This document shows positions 18,015 through 27,924 of a stretch of DNA of 64,000 nucleotides, piece after piece. The stretch spans positions 58,075 to 122,074 of the forward strand of contig CANKUU010000011.1 in NCBI GenBank assembly GCA_947486785.1, in the 5' to 3' direction. Origin of the DNA: an uncultured Flavobacteriaceae bacterium. GTDB lineage: Bacteria > Bacteroidota > Bacteroidia > Flavobacteriales > Flavobacteriaceae. The stretch's first letter is position 1. Every line of letters begins with the position of its first letter. Position numbers and translations under genes: made by a program. Below the pieces are notes generated by a model. It was not told the origin of the DNA. It did no database searches and worked only from the letters and a program-made list of their open reading frames with translations.

Positions 18015-19304
18015 ATGAAAAAGAATATTCAAATATTAATCCTTTTAATTTTTATGAATTGCGGAGAAACCCCACAAAAATCGAATATTAGCCTAGAAGA
18101 GCGTGCTAAATTTATACACAAAAAAGTGCTTACAGTTGATACGCATAACGATATTGACATCAAAAATTTTACAGATAGTATAAACTACAAACAGCGCTTA
18201 GATACTCAGATAAATTTGCCAAAAATGAACGAAGGCGGTTTAGATGTCACTTGGCTCATTGTTTATACAGGTCAAGACTCCCTAAGTTCTGAAGGTTACA
18301 AGCAGGCATCAGAAAATGCAATTTCAAAATTTGAGGCCATTCATCGTCTTTGTGAAGAAATTGCTCCAAATGAGATTGAATTAGCTTTAACTTCTGACGA
18401 GGTTAAAAGAATAAATGCATCAGGGAAAAAAGTAGCTATGATTGGCGTTGAAAATGCTTATCCCCTAGGAACTGATTTAACTAATTTTGAAAAGTACTAC
18501 AAATTGGGGGCTCGCTATATTTCTTTGGCCCATAATGGTCATAACCAATTTTCTGACTCTAATACATGCGAATCAGACAACAAATGGTTACATAATGGTT
18601 TAAGTAAACTAGGTGAAGATGCAGTAAATGAGATGAATAGGCTTGGCATAATGATAGATGTATCACATCCTTCAAAAGAAGCGATGAAACAAATGGTGGC
18701 GCTATCTAAAGCACCTATTATTGCTTCACATTCGTCCGCAAGAGCTTTATGTGATCACAGTAGAAATCTTGATGATGAGCAACTAATGCTTATCAAAGAA
18801 AATGGTGGTGTTGTTCAAGCCGTTGCTTTTAGTTCTTTTTTAAATACTGCAAAACATAATGCGCACAGCAAAAAACTAGAAGAGATTGAAAGAATGGTCT
18901 TAGATTCGTTAGGAGTGCAATGGTTAGACAGGCATGCGATTCGTGGATTACCAGAAGAGGAAAGAGAAGCGCATCAAAAAGCGCGAGCAATTATGAATCC
19001 TATTGTAAAGCGTAAAATTGAATCAATAGATGGTTTTCCTTCACCCGTGGATGTTACCGATTTTGTAGACCATATTGATTATATGGTAAAACTTATAGGT
19101 ATTGATCATGTAGGTATTAGCTCTGATTTTGATGGCGGTGGTGGTATTAGTGGCTGGTCTGATGCATCTGAAACCTTTAATGTTACTTTAGAGCTTGTAA
19201 AACGGGGCTATACAGAAGATGAAATACGTAAACTATGGGGAGAAAACCTCTTAAGAGTATTAGATGAAGTTCAAGCAATTGCCCAACAATTGCAAAAAAA
19301 ATAA
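18015..19304 (+). CDS. Membrane dipeptidase family M19 lipoprotein
   Basis: A 429-residue renal-dipeptidase-type zinc peptidase, exported as a lipoprotein: the N-terminus ends in the lipobox-like LIFMNC at about residue 16. The family metal and active-site segments are present: VDTHNDI near residue 41, the bridging Glu in MIGVENAY, HNGHNQFSDS, the paired ASHSSARALCDHSRN, and GISSDFDGGG near 373. Members hydrolyse dipeptides, often with a D- or dehydro-residue at the C-terminal side. It is a single gene, divergent from the kinase operon, with no link to it apart from position. No terminator was recognised after it. Confidence 0.93.
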   Translation: MKKNIQILILLIFMNCGETPQKSNISLEERAKFIHKKVLTVDTHNDIDIKNFTDSINYKQRLDTQINLPKMNEGGLDVTWLIVYTGQDSLSSEGYKQASENAISKFEAIHRLCEEIAPNEIELALTSDEVKRINASGKKVAMIGVENAYPLGTDLTNFEKYYKLGARYISLAHNGHNQFSDSNTCESDNKWLHNGLSKLGEDAVNEMNRLGIMIDVSHPSKEAMKQMVALSKAPIIASHSSARALCDHSRNLDDEQLMLIKENGGVVQAVAFSSFLNTAKHNAHSKKLEEIERMVLDSLGVQWLDRHAIRGLPEEEREAHQKARAIMNPIVKRKIESIDGFPSPVDVTDFVDHIDYMVKLIGIDHVGISSDFDGGGGISGWSDASETFNVTLELVKRGYTEDEIRKLWGENLLRVLDEVQAIAQQLQKK

Positions 19305-19411
19305 GCTTCTAAATAAAACACTAGCAATAAGTACCGCATATAAAACAATACAAAAACATATTCTGACTAGCAGCTATTCTACAACAATGGGCTTTACAAA
19401 ATTTTAATCTA

Positions 19412-21127
19412 TTAGCGCTCTTGACGTATCACAATTGGAACATAACCAATTTCCATACCAGCGGGTGGCTGAATTATTAGATTTGGATCAATAGCTATCA
19501 AATTACCAGTAGATGGAGCTGGAATATAGTCTCTATTAATTGGCCAATTCGCATGTATTTTTTCTACTACCTCTTGTAAAGCATTCTTCTTTTCCGTGGT
19601 CCAATTATATTGTTGAAATACAGGTTGATCAATAAACTTGTACCACACATAAGTTACCGTAGAACCATCATTTAATGTAACTTGAAAAGGCTCTGAAGCT
19701 GGCCCTGGGCTTGTCCAACTTGATGTCATTGTAGCTACATAAGGCGATCTTTCGCTAGACTGCGTTTCAAATTCAGCAGCTAGCAATTTGGTTTCAGAAG
19801 GCACCTCTTCTTCTAAAATTGCTTTAAAAACATTATTTTCTTTTTTAAAATATTGAGGAAATTTTCCGGCTTCAAACTCGGTATTAGCCCATTTGAGACC
19901 AAAATTAGAGTTTCTGATATATGGGGTAGAAATCAATTCAAAATTTTCTATTTCATTATTTTCCTGAGCAATTTCAATGAAGCTACTATTCATTTGAGTC
20001 GATAAAATTCCACTAGTTTTAAATGAGCCGTTTGGTATTGTACCTTCTGATCTCAATTTTAGAATATCATTATAAAGCGCTTCTTTAGTATAATAATTAA
20101 AATCTTGTACTAATAGAGCTTCGCCTTGAGCATTAACCGGAAAATTTAATTCCGGTATTTTGGTAAAAAGAGTACCTGAAGAATCTCTTGCTTTTATTAA
20201 AGGAACAGTATTAATCTCAATTGCTCCAGTTCCAATAATACCGGGTCGAGCATCAAGACCTTTACCTATAATTTCTGGGTGATTCTTAGATAATTTACTC
20301 CAAGTTTCTGGTAAATAATAAGCAATTGGTCCTTTAAAATTTACAGTATTAATAAAACAAGTCCAACTTTGATTTCCGGTTGGCACTTCATCTTCATGGG
20401 CGTCTGTGAAAGGCAATGCCATATATGCGTACCCCATAAAATCGCCATTGGGGTTTCCTGCAAAAGTGAGTCCGTCAGGCGGTACTAGAAGGCGGTTATG
20501 AAGCTGCGCAATTCCTAATTTATTGTCATCTAAGGTTTTGTTGTCATAAAAAAATGACCATCCGGGACTTGCAATTTCAAAGTCATAACATTGAGAAGTT
20601 GCATTCATGCTAAATTTTGGTGATCCATATCTAAATCTGTTTCCTTGCCAATACCCCAAACCACCCTCAAGCGTTTGAAATACATCTCCGTAAGTCGGGC
20701 CTCTTTCTGGCCAATTATCCCTCGCAAAAGTACCCTGAGGGCATAAAGCTATAGACGTGTTATTGGAATTATCTGGTAATACCCAAGTACCAGGTAATCC
20801 AATTTGAAAATTAATAAGGGGTTCCTTTGTCAACTTCCAGGCAGCTGTATAAAAAGATACTCCAAATTTTTCCGCTGCAAATTGTGATACCGAATAACCA
20901 ATATAACCTGCTAAGCCTCCCCTTGTTAGTTCTGGATCGGTAGAATTATCCTCTCTTGGAATAGTATCTGTAGGTTGAGCCCCATTATTTGTATCCGAAG
21001 AGCCGGGATCCATATTATTTGTATCCGAAGGGCCGGGATCTATATTATTCATTTCACTTTTTTTGCAACCAACGACGATTAAACAAACGATTAAAAAGAA
21101 AAATGCAAGGTTTTTTTTGGCTCTCAT
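19412..21127 (-). CDS. Large lipoprotein of unknown function with 10-residue N-terminal repeat
   Basis: A 571-residue protein with a lipoprotein signal (LIVVGC at about residue 21). Next comes a low-complexity linker of about 45 residues containing a 10-residue repeat (DPGPSDTNNM, DPGSSDTNNG) that is also visible as a 30-base DNA repeat. The body (residues about 70-571) is rich in Trp, Tyr, Pro and Asn with paired Cys (ALCPQGTF, SQCYDFE), and segments such as SPGWSFFYDN and GDFMGYAYMALPF. It looks like a secreted beta-rich domain. I do not recognise a family or a catalytic motif. It is convergent with the M19 gene and has no operon partner. A surface carbohydrate-active or adhesion role is possible but not supported by any motif. 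Confidence 0.8.
   Translation of the reverse strand: MRAKKNLAFFFLIVCLIVVGCKKSEMNNIDPGPSDTNNMDPGSSDTNNGAQPTDTIPREDNSTDPELTRGGLAGYIGYSVSQFAAEKFGVSFYTAAWKLTKEPLINFQIGLPGTWVLPDNSNNTSIALCPQGTFARDNWPERGPTYGDVFQTLEGGLGYWQGNRFRYGSPKFSMNATSQCYDFEIASPGWSFFYDNKTLDDNKLGIAQLHNRLLVPPDGLTFAGNPNGDFMGYAYMALPFTDAHEDEVPTGNQSWTCFINTVNFKGPIAYYLPETWSKLSKNHPEIIGKGLDARPGIIGTGAIEINTVPLIKARDSSGTLFTKIPELNFPVNAQGEALLVQDFNYYTKEALYNDILKLRSEGTIPNGSFKTSGILSTQMNSSFIEIAQENNEIENFELISTPYIRNSNFGLKWANTEFEAGKFPQYFKKENNVFKAILEEEVPSETKLLAAEFETQSSERSPYVATMTSSWTSPGPASEPFQVTLNDGSTVTYVWYKFIDQPVFQQYNWTTEKKNALQEVVEKIHANWPINRDYIPAPSTGNLIAIDPNLIIQPPAGMEIGYVPIVIRQER
20983..21043. repeat. 30-bp tandem repeat, two copies
   Basis: ATTATTTGTATCCGAAG recurs at 20984 and 21014, each followed by a near-identical GCCGGGATC. 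Period 30 matches the 10-residue repeat in the linker of the lipoprotein it encodes. Copies are nearly identical at DNA level, suggesting recent expansion or homogenisation. Confidence 0.8.
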
Positions 21128-21759
21128 AAGTTGGTGCTTAAATGATAATAACTACTGTTTGATATCAACAAAAATGTATTTGATTCTGTTAGCATATAAT
21201 AATTACAAGACAAAAGATGTAAAAATTGGTTTTTTCTAAACATTTACAAGCGCAATAAAACGGTGTGTTTTAGAGCTGCAAAGTTACCTAGAAAAACAAA
21301 AAGTCTTTGAGCTTAGCTAACGTCAAAATCAAGATATTATTATTAATACAATCTTTATTTACTTGTCAACTCATAACTAAACATTTTAAAATTTACCATT
21401 TAATGCTATGAGTCGGTAGTTTAATCCCTCCTGGTATCCATTAGAATAATTAAGATTAAATTAAAAACACTTAAATTAAAGATACATAAAATATATTATA
21501 ATTGATTACAATTCAAGTGATTAATTAAATTAAAATCTATATATAAGAGTATAAGAATCTTAGAAATAGGATTTGATGGTATATTATATGTATCCACTAC
21601 CAGCCCCTAAACATGTAACTAGTTGTAATAAATTGATGCACTATAAAAAACACAAAAAGGCGATAGCGTATTTATTTGTTTATAAAATGGTTAAAAACTA
21701 AAATACAGTAAAGAAATCGATACCTCGCTTGTGCGTATTTTTAAAAAAAAGTTCACGTC
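21128..21759. other. 632-bp A+T-rich intergenic region, no gene recognised
   Basis: It lies between two divergently read genes. There is no coding-like ORF, tRNA or hairpin terminator that I can support. It presumably contains the promoters of the lipoprotein gene (minus) and of the 135-aa gene (plus); no exact TAnnTTTG element was found close to either start. Confidence 0.5.
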
Positions 21760-22167
21760 ATGCCAGAAAGATCTCTTAGTTTGCAACAAATAAGACCACT
21801 CCTAAAAGTAGCCAAAGTAACGGATATTATGAGCGATCAAGAACGTTTTCAGAATAGCACACTTAGACCGATAATAAAACTTCAAAATGATTTATTGCTT
21901 GTTGTTTTTGACAACTATATTAAAAAACGTAAAAATGTTTTCTATCAACTAACTATCGAAAAACGATTACAATATATAGCAAACGCTATACGGAAAGACC
22001 TCAAACTTAGAAACTCTCTTGCGGGTATGATTATTGGTCATTTTACTATAGAAGAGTATAGCCTATATAAAAACAACACCTCTGCACTAACTAAAAGAAT
22101 AATGAGCTTAATCATCCAAAGAATACAAGATCAAATTCAATTTTTCAATAATGAAACCCTAGTTTAA
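21760..22167 (+). CDS. Conserved-looking hypothetical protein, 135 aa
   Basis: A small basic, helical, soluble protein without signal peptide. Segments IRPLLKVAKVTDIMSDQERF and LRPIIKLQNDLLLVVF, and a second half KRLQYIANAIRKDLKLRNSLAGMIIGHFT, look like a genuine folded protein. From memory, flavobacterial homologues have been labelled glyoxalase; I see no glyoxalase metal motif and do not support that name. It converges on the DUF2461 gene, with the two coding ends overlapping by 9 bases (22159-22167). Confidence 0.75.
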   Translation: MPERSLSLQQIRPLLKVAKVTDIMSDQERFQNSTLRPIIKLQNDLLLVVFDNYIKKRKNVFYQLTIEKRLQYIANAIRKDLKLRNSLAGMIIGHFTIEEYSLYKNNTSALTKRIMSLIIQRIQDQIQFFNNETLV

Positions 22168-22842
22168 AATTGATTCACCATTAAGATCTGTAGTTAGTAT
22201 ATCACTCATCAGATCAAAATAAGGTCTAATGGCTTTAAAAGAAGTTCTTACAGTTTCTAAAAAATTCACATCCAGTACTTCATCATCTGTAAACTTACGG
22301 GTAAAAATAAATTGCTTTTTTTTAATTAGATCAATATTTTCATGATTTTTGTTAAAACCTTTGGGTGCGAGTTTTAACTCTTCCCCGCTTAATTCACCCC
22401 AAGTATCTTTAAAGCTTTTCTGATTAATAATCGTTCGAAATTCAGTAGCATCTAATTCTAGTTCTTTTCGAATACGGTATAAATCTGATTTTTCAGGCTG
22501 CCAAAAACCAGCAGCAATAAAACTAGCATTATTGGGTTGAATATGAGTGTAGTAGCCTCCTCTTAGCTGGGGCCCTGACCTAGACATGGAACTCGAAAAA
22601 TTAATTTTATAAGGCGTTTTATTTTTTGAAAAACGTACATCACGATAAATTCTAAAAACTTTAACCCTATCAATATCATCGTCGGCTTTAAACTGTTCAG
22701 CAAGTGTATTAAAAATGGATTTCATTTCCGTTTCAAGAACTTTAAATTCCATTTTATGGGTATTAAACCAATCTCGATTGTTATTTTTCTCTAACTTTTT
22801 TAAAAAATCAAACACCTCTTTTGAAATAGTCTTTTTTAACAT
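22159..22842 (-). CDS. DUF2461 / TIGR02453 family protein
   Basis: A 227-residue protein of the DUF2461 family, recognised from FLKKLEKNNNRDWFNTHK near the N-terminus, the central VFRIYRDVRFSKNKTPYK, and GGYYTHIQPNNASFIAAGFW. The biochemical role of the family is not established as far as I know. The start at 22842 (MLKKTISKEVF) fits the family N-terminus better than an upstream ATG nine codons earlier. It is a monocistronic gene, divergent from cysE. Confidence 0.88.
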   Translation of the reverse strand: MLKKTISKEVFDFLKKLEKNNNRDWFNTHKMEFKVLETEMKSIFNTLAEQFKADDDIDRVKVFRIYRDVRFSKNKTPYKINFSSSMSRSGPQLRGGYYTHIQPNNASFIAAGFWQPEKSDLYRIRKELELDATEFRTIINQKSFKDTWGELSGEELKLAPKGFNKNHENIDLIKKKQFIFTRKFTDDEVLDVNFLETVRTSFKAIRPYFDLMSDILTTDLNGESILN

Positions 22843-22908
22843 ATGCCTTATCTTAAAAAATTTGAGCAAAAGTTAACGATAAAAAAAATCATATTATCCA
22901 ATAATGGT

Positions 22909-22916
22909 TATTTTTG
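22909..22916 (+). promoter_or_regulatory. Candidate -7 element for cysE-cysM
   Basis: TATTTTTG fits TAnnTTTG and lies 19 bases before the cysE ATG. No clear TTG was found at -33. Confidence 0.45.
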
Positions 22917-22935
22917 AGCTTAATCTATAAAGCCT

Positions 22936-23730
22936 ATGGATAAGAAATTGATTATCGAAAAAATTAAAAAACATAAAAAACAACCCAACCTTAGATATCA
23001 GTTAAAAGAAAGAACTGAAATTTTTTCAAACCTGTTATTTTATACTTTGTTTGATATTGAAACTCCTGTCGCAGCAAACCTTGACAAATTAGAAGCAGAA
23101 TTTGATGTTTTGGTAAATTTAGCTTGTTGGGAGGCTCATAAACCTTGTAAAAAAGTTTGGGAAACTTATGTAGAAAAACTACCGTGGATACTTGAGCGAC
23201 TTAATTTAGATGCCGAAGCTACAGTCAATTGTGACCCTGCCTCTTTATCAATAGAAGAGGTTTATATGGCCTACCCTGGCTTTTATGCAATAGCTATATA
23301 TCGATTAGCACATGAACTGTATAAAGAGGGTTTTCCTTTGGTGCCCAGATTAATGACGGAGTATGCCCATAGACAAACAGGCGTTGATATTAACCCTGGT
23401 GCAATTATTGGTGATTCTTTTCATATTGATCATGGTACTGGTGTTGTAATTGGAGAAACAGCAATAATTAAAGAACATGTTAAAATTTATCAAGGAGTTA
23501 CCTTAGGGGGCTTGTTTGTCGCTAAAAACCTTCAACAAACAAAAAGACACCCCACCATAGAAAAAAATGTAACTATTTATGCCAACGCTACTATTTTAGG
23601 AGGTGATACCATCATAGGTGAAAATTCTGTTATTGGTGGTAACGCATGGCTAACCTCTTCTATATTACCAAATTCTACTGTATTTCACACCCCTGAAATT
23701 AAAATAAAAACCTCTAAAAATGCCTTATAG
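22936..23730 (+). CDS. cysE: Serine O-acetyltransferase
   Basis: A 264-residue serine acetyltransferase (SAT, EpsC/CysE type), which makes O-acetylserine from serine and acetyl-CoA for cysteine synthesis. The N-terminal helical domain leads into a left-handed beta-helix of hexapeptide repeats, with the active-site stretch [19 protein letters not shown] followed by GVTLGG and [19 protein letters not shown]. The next gene encodes O-acetylserine sulfhydrylase and overlaps it by 11 bases, so the pathway pair is translationally coupled. Confidence 0.95.
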   Translation: MDKKLIIEKIKKHKKQPNLRYQLKERTEIFSNLLFYTLFDIETPVAANLDKLEAEFDVLVNLACWEAHKPCKKVWETYVEKLPWILERLNLDAEATVNCDPASLSIEEVYMAYPGFYAIAIYRLAHELYKEGFPLVPRLMTEYAHRQTGVDINPGAIIGDSFHIDHGTGVVIGETAIIKEHVKIYQGVTLGGLFVAKNLQQTKRHPTIEKNVTIYANATILGGDTIIGENSVIGGNAWLTSSILPNSTVFHTPEIKIKTSKNAL

Positions 23731-24604
23731 TTTGCTTAATTTAATAGGAAAAACCCCCTTAGTACAATCGAAGAGGCTAAACACCAACCCCAATGTTAAA
23801 TTGCTATTTAAGCTCGAGGGGCACAACCCTGGCGGAAGTGTAAAAGACAGGGCAGCTTATAACATGATTAAAAGTGGTTTAGAACGTGGAGATTTCGACC
23901 AAAACTCTAAATTAATTGAAGCAACTAGCGGCAATACGGGTATTGCACTAGCAATGATTGCTGGTATATACGCTTTAGATATAGAACTAGTAATGCCCGA
24001 AAACGCAACCATAGAACGCGTGCAAACTATGCGCGCTTATGGTGCGAAAGTAACGCTTACACCTGCTGATATGGGAATTGAAGGTGCTCGTGATTATGCA
24101 GAAAGAAAAGTGAAGAATGAAGCATATATTATGATAAATCAATTTGCTAACCCTAATAATTGGAAAGCTCATTACAAAACTACTGGCCCTGAAATTTGGA
24201 ATGATACCAAAGGAAAGATTACTCATTTTGTTTCTGCTATGGGCACTACGGGAACCATAATGGGTACATCTACCTACTTAAAAGAACAAAATTCGGACAT
24301 TAAAATTGTAGGTGTTCAACCTACAGACGGTTCAAAAATACCCGGAATTAGAAAATGGCCAAAACAATATCTTCCTGAGATATTTGACGAGCATAAAGTG
24401 GATCAAATTATTGAAGTTAGTCGAGAACAAGCAATGTTAATGGCAAGAAGATTAGCTAAAGAAGAAGGTATATTTTCAGGTATGAGTAGTGGTGGTGCAA
24501 CGACGGTTGCGCTTCAACTTGCCAAAACTATGACCAGCGGAACTATTGTTTCTATTATTTGTGATAGAGGCGATCGCTACTTATCTTCAGATTTATTTAA
24601 ATAA
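23720..24604 (+). CDS. cysM: Cysteine synthase (O-acetylserine sulfhydrylase, CysM type)
   Basis: A 294-residue PLP-dependent enzyme that converts O-acetylserine and sulfide (or thiosulfate) to cysteine. PLP Lys sits in [12 protein letters not shown] (about residue 41), the substrate loop is [12 protein letters not shown], and the phosphate-binding Gly loop is [31 protein letters not shown] near the C-terminus is also typical. The choice of CysM over CysK rests on length and general look and is not certain. It overlaps cysE by 11 bases. Confidence 0.93.
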   Translation: MPYSLLNLIGKTPLVQSKRLNTNPNVKLLFKLEGHNPGGSVKDRAAYNMIKSGLERGDFDQNSKLIEATSGNTGIALAMIAGIYALDIELVMPENATIERVQTMRAYGAKVTLTPADMGIEGARDYAERKVKNEAYIMINQFANPNNWKAHYKTTGPEIWNDTKGKITHFVSAMGTTGTIMGTSTYLKEQNSDIKIVGVQPTDGSKIPGIRKWPKQYLPEIFDEHKVDQIIEVSREQAMLMARRLAKEEGIFSGMSSGGATTVALQLAKTMTSGTIVSIICDRGDRYLSSDLFK

Positions 24605-24933
24605 TTTTTTATTTAAAAACTCTTTTAACTGAAAATTAAGAAGAATTAAAATGACTTTTTCAGTTCCAAAAACAAGCTTTTTTTATGAATCGCATCAGGT
24701 TTTAACTTGACTCATAATTCATAAATCTATAGTCTAAATCAGCTTCTTTAACATCTTAACTGAATACTTGAATTAATTTTTTTTATTTAGTATTCAGTTT
24801 TAAACAACGACCATTATTTGGTAAAAAAAGAAGGTGTCAATTTTAATTGAACATAAATGTGAAGTTTAAGTAATGTAACTTAATCTATTTATTTACATTA
24901 TTTTACATGTATACACATTATAAAAAAATACTG
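24605..24933. other. Convergent intergenic region with one weak inverted repeat
   Basis: It lies between cysM and truA. A 10-base inverted repeat AACTGAATAC / GTATTCAGTT at 24758-24767 and 24790-24799 encloses a T-rich 22-base loop and may form a weak bidirectional terminator. Nothing else was recognised. Confidence 0.45.
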
Positions 24934-25728
24934 TTATTTTGTTTTGTTATCAAACTCTAGACTATTTAAAAGTAAACCTGAACCAGGCGCTACAAAACTT
25001 AATTTAATTGTATTATTCTTTTTAAGGGCGTTTTCTATATCTACAAATGATAATTCTCCCCTACCCAGTTGAATTAACGCCCCCATCATCATTCGTATTT
25101 GGTAACGCATAAAACCTTTTCCCTTTACCTTGAGGGCATAACTCTCACGAGGAAAAAAATTAGCTTTTATAATATCATTTTCTTGAATTTCACAGAATTC
25201 AATTGTTCGCGTAGAAATGGTATGTTCTTGAATGCGCGCGGTAAATGCTGAAAAATCGTGTTCTCCTTCAAATAGTTTAGCTGCTTTCATCATAATTTCA
25301 ATATCTAAGTCCTCAATAATGTTTGCTAAAAAAGGAGCGCAAAAAGGATGGTTTTTTTCTCCAAATGAAAACAGATAAATATATTCTTTTAATTTACTAT
25401 TCTTTATAATATTAAAATGTTCATTTACCCTAGTAATAGAGCTAATTCTAATGTCTGGTGGTAGGTTTTTATTAAACAGAACTAAAAAATCTTTTTGGTT
25501 AACAATAGGTTTACTAACAAATAATTCAAAAGCAGCATGTAATGCAGAAACCTTCGCATCTGTTCTGCCAGCTCCTAAAATTTTAAAATTTGTATGCGGT
25601 AGTATAAATTTCAAGGTTTTTAGTAACATCTTTTCAATAGTCTTCTGATACGGTTGCTTTTGCCACCCACTATAGCGAAAACCTAAAAATTGTAAATGAA
25701 TAAGGTAGTAGAATTGTGTCTTTTGCAT
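24934..25728 (-). CDS. TruA-family pseudouridine synthase, divergent active-site loop
   Basis: A 264-residue TruA-fold protein. FRYSGWQKQP near the N-terminus, GAGRTDAKVSALHA near residue 56 and MRYQIRMMMGALIQLGRG near the C-terminus are the family landmarks. TruA isomerises U38-U40 in tRNA anticodon arms. The catalytic Asp of GRTD is kept, but the usual GRTDxGVHA has become GRTDAKVSALHA. Flavobacteria often have a canonical truA elsewhere, so this may be a second, specialised paralogue. It is a single gene, convergent with cysM. Confidence 0.85.
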   Translation of the reverse strand: MQKTQFYYLIHLQFLGFRYSGWQKQPYQKTIEKMLLKTLKFILPHTNFKILGAGRTDAKVSALHAAFELFVSKPIVNQKDFLVLFNKNLPPDIRISSITRVNEHFNIIKNSKLKEYIYLFSFGEKNHPFCAPFLANIIEDLDIEIMMKAAKLFEGEHDFSAFTARIQEHTISTRTIEFCEIQENDIIKANFFPRESYALKVKGKGFMRYQIRMMMGALIQLGRGELSFVDIENALKKNNTIKLSFVAPGSGLLLNSLEFDNKTK

Positions 25729-25746
25729 TGCAAACTAATTAAAATA

Positions 25747-25754
25747 CAAATGTA
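25747..25754 (-). promoter_or_regulatory. Candidate -7 element for the TruA-like gene
   Basis: On the minus strand this reads TACATTTG, an exact TAnnTTTG, 18 bases before the ATG. No TTG at -33 was seen. Confidence 0.4.
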
Positions 25755-26391
25755 GCATCTATGATCTTTTAGATGTAGATAATAAGCGATAATATTTACT
25801 TTTAAAAAGTACTGTTTTGTTTAAGATAAATCTTCAGCGATCTATATTTTTTTTAAATCATCCCTCTATTAGTGGTTTTAAAAAGATTAAGTTTAGATTT
25901 CATCATTTGAGCCCCTACTACAGAATCAAAAGACTACATTTCACCTGTTACTTTATAGTTTGATCCTCCATAGCTGCATTTCTGAAATTATTTTTAATCT
26001 TTAGGTAAATTGATGAAAACCAAGCTATTTTAATCCACTTTGTCTACAAAATACCACTAAAAGCATTTTCATACTTCATAAATAACATAATTAAAGTATT
26101 GCTTTTATTATCTGTTAAACAACAGCGTATATCATTCATAAAACAGAAATCATTAAACTAATCGCTAATATTTTTGCGAATTTTATTTAGAAAATTTTAA
26201 ACTAAATAGTACACTACAAATAGATTTTTAAATAAAAATTGTAGGTTTTTACTTAATTTTACAAGCGATTTAATTTGGTAAAATTGGCTTTTTGGGTGGC
26301 AAGAATTGCCGTTTAACGAATATTTCAAATAAAACAAAGATATATAGCGTTATTTAAAGCCTACAACATAAAACAATAAAAGCTATTAAAT
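25755..26391. other. A+T-rich intergenic region, no gene recognised
   Basis: About 640 bases without a coding-like ORF, RNA gene or clear repeat. It is presumably regulatory or spacer DNA ahead of the 159-aa membrane protein gene. Confidence 0.45.
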
Positions 26392-26871
26392 ATGAAATCT
26401 ATTTTAGGTATTTTAACTCTGAAACGAAGTTTCATATTTACTTTTGCCATTTTAATTACTCTTATTGTTTTTAATTTCTATGGACCTTACACCAACAGGT
26501 TTTATTTTTTTAAACTCTCGAACTACATCTTCCCATTATTAACTGCTGCGCACTTTGTTTTTCTTTATGTTTTGTGGTTTAAAATAAAAGAAGATGAAAT
26601 GACAGACCCTCAAATGCGAAACCTAGAGTACACGCTATACTTTGTTTTGTTAATTTATATTTACAAAGTACTGGAAAGCTCCTATGTACTTTCTACCTAT
26701 AGTGATTATGAAAATTATACCATGCCCGATATCTTTTTACCGCTAGGTATTTTTATATTCCTACTTCGTATACTATTAGTTGGGCTTACACTTTTAACTT
26801 TTAAATATCGCAGAGATCGCGTTGGCAAATACGAATTTGATGAAATGAGTCATATTGATTCTTGGGAATAA
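26392..26871 (+). CDS. Hypothetical four-span membrane protein, 159 aa
   Basis: A small inner-membrane protein with four predicted hydrophobic spans at about residues 14-30, 42-62, 77-97 and 113-136, and an acidic cytoplasmic-looking tail (GKYEFDEMSHIDSW). No family was recognised. It stands alone between two long non-coding stretches, next to a decayed insertion sequence. Confidence 0.7.
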   Translation: MKSILGILTLKRSFIFTFAILITLIVFNFYGPYTNRFYFFKLSNYIFPLLTAAHFVFLYVLWFKIKEDEMTDPQMRNLEYTLYFVLLIYIYKVLESSYVLSTYSDYENYTMPDIFLPLGIFIFLLRILLVGLTLLTFKYRRDRVGKYEFDEMSHIDSWE

Positions 26872-26999
26872 ATTTATATTACGAGGTTTAAGCACAAAAA
26901 TTAAACGTTTTAAAAGTCTTTTAATCTAAATTAGGCACAAGCTATAAACATCCTCTACAATCTAAATTATAGCAAACCAAACGGGTCTATTTTTGTAAT

Positions 27000-27800
27000 T
27001 CATACACCTATTGTACATTTAGAAAAAAATGACTCAAGCGATTCATATATCAATTATTTAAATATTCTTATTAAAAATCACATAATTATCTTGAATAACC
27101 TGTAATTAATTGATGCAGGCTTACATAGGCTTAAGCAAATTAGAATACCTAAGCTAAGTACTATAGCGCTTGTAAATTTTAATCTTACTGCTGAGAATAC
27201 GTCTATAAATGCTTTATTATAGCTATTTTAAAGACACTTTTTGGATCCTATGATCATAGGAAGTGTCTACAATAAAAGACGAGAAAAAAACTATTTGGTT
27301 ACACAGATTCCATTAGAAAAGATATTCCTCCTATATTTACCCATCTCTCAAAAAAGCGAGTATTTTTGATTTAAACTGCATGCTGTTTGTGACAAAAATG
27401 GTGTGTTTTATGCTTTTGATTTAGCTTCTGCACATATTCAGGATATTAAGCATTAAAAAAAGGTAACACACTTTTAAAAAATTGTAAACGAATTTGCAAT
27501 AAAGCCTACATAAGTACTGATTATCAGATAGATTTGCTTACCTATTCAAACTATTAATCGGGCTGTTCCTTTGCAAAAAAAATCAACATAGTTAGGTATG
27601 TATCTTTTTTAAAGTCAAAACGGAAGGTAATATCGAGAACTGGAACTAATTTATCTCAATTACAAGTTCAGTTCTTATGAACAAGCCATTATGAAAAATC
27701 GTTCTTAAGTTTGGCTACAAAATTACGGTCTAAAATAACTGCTGGTGCCAAGATTCTATACTTAAATTTATTCGTCCTATAAAAACCGATGAGTAAAATT
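27000..27800 (+). mobile_element. Decayed IS982-type insertion sequence, left copy
   Basis: No intact ORF remains, but conceptual translation in shifting frames gives IS982-transposase-like pieces in order: PKLSTIALVNFNLTAEN, GSVYNKRREK, FKLHAVCDKNGVFYAFDLA, TDYQIDLLTYSN and LATKLRSKITAGAKI. Many frameshifts and stops interrupt them. The reverse complement of 30450-31200 matches this stretch over most of its length at DNA level, including long identical runs such as the one at 27237-27256 (GACACTTTTTGGATCCTATG). Boundaries are approximate, and no terminal repeats or target duplication could be fixed. It faces the metalloprotease gene. Confidence 0.8.
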
Positions 27801-27924
27801 AAAACTAACTTTACTTATTAGGTGCACCACAACAGGTGACTACTATTTTTTACTAAATACTCCTTTTTTTATCAGATTTTATTTTGATCCAATAAGCGCA
27901 TATTTATTAAATAAAAGCAAATCA

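Noticed and set aside
20983..21043. CRISPR-like repeat
   Set aside because: There are only two in-frame 30-base copies without spacers; they encode a protein linker.
21760..22167. Glyoxalase annotation for the 135-aa protein
   Set aside because: No vicinal-oxygen-chelate metal residues or beta-alpha-beta-beta-beta pattern are visible; kept as hypothetical.
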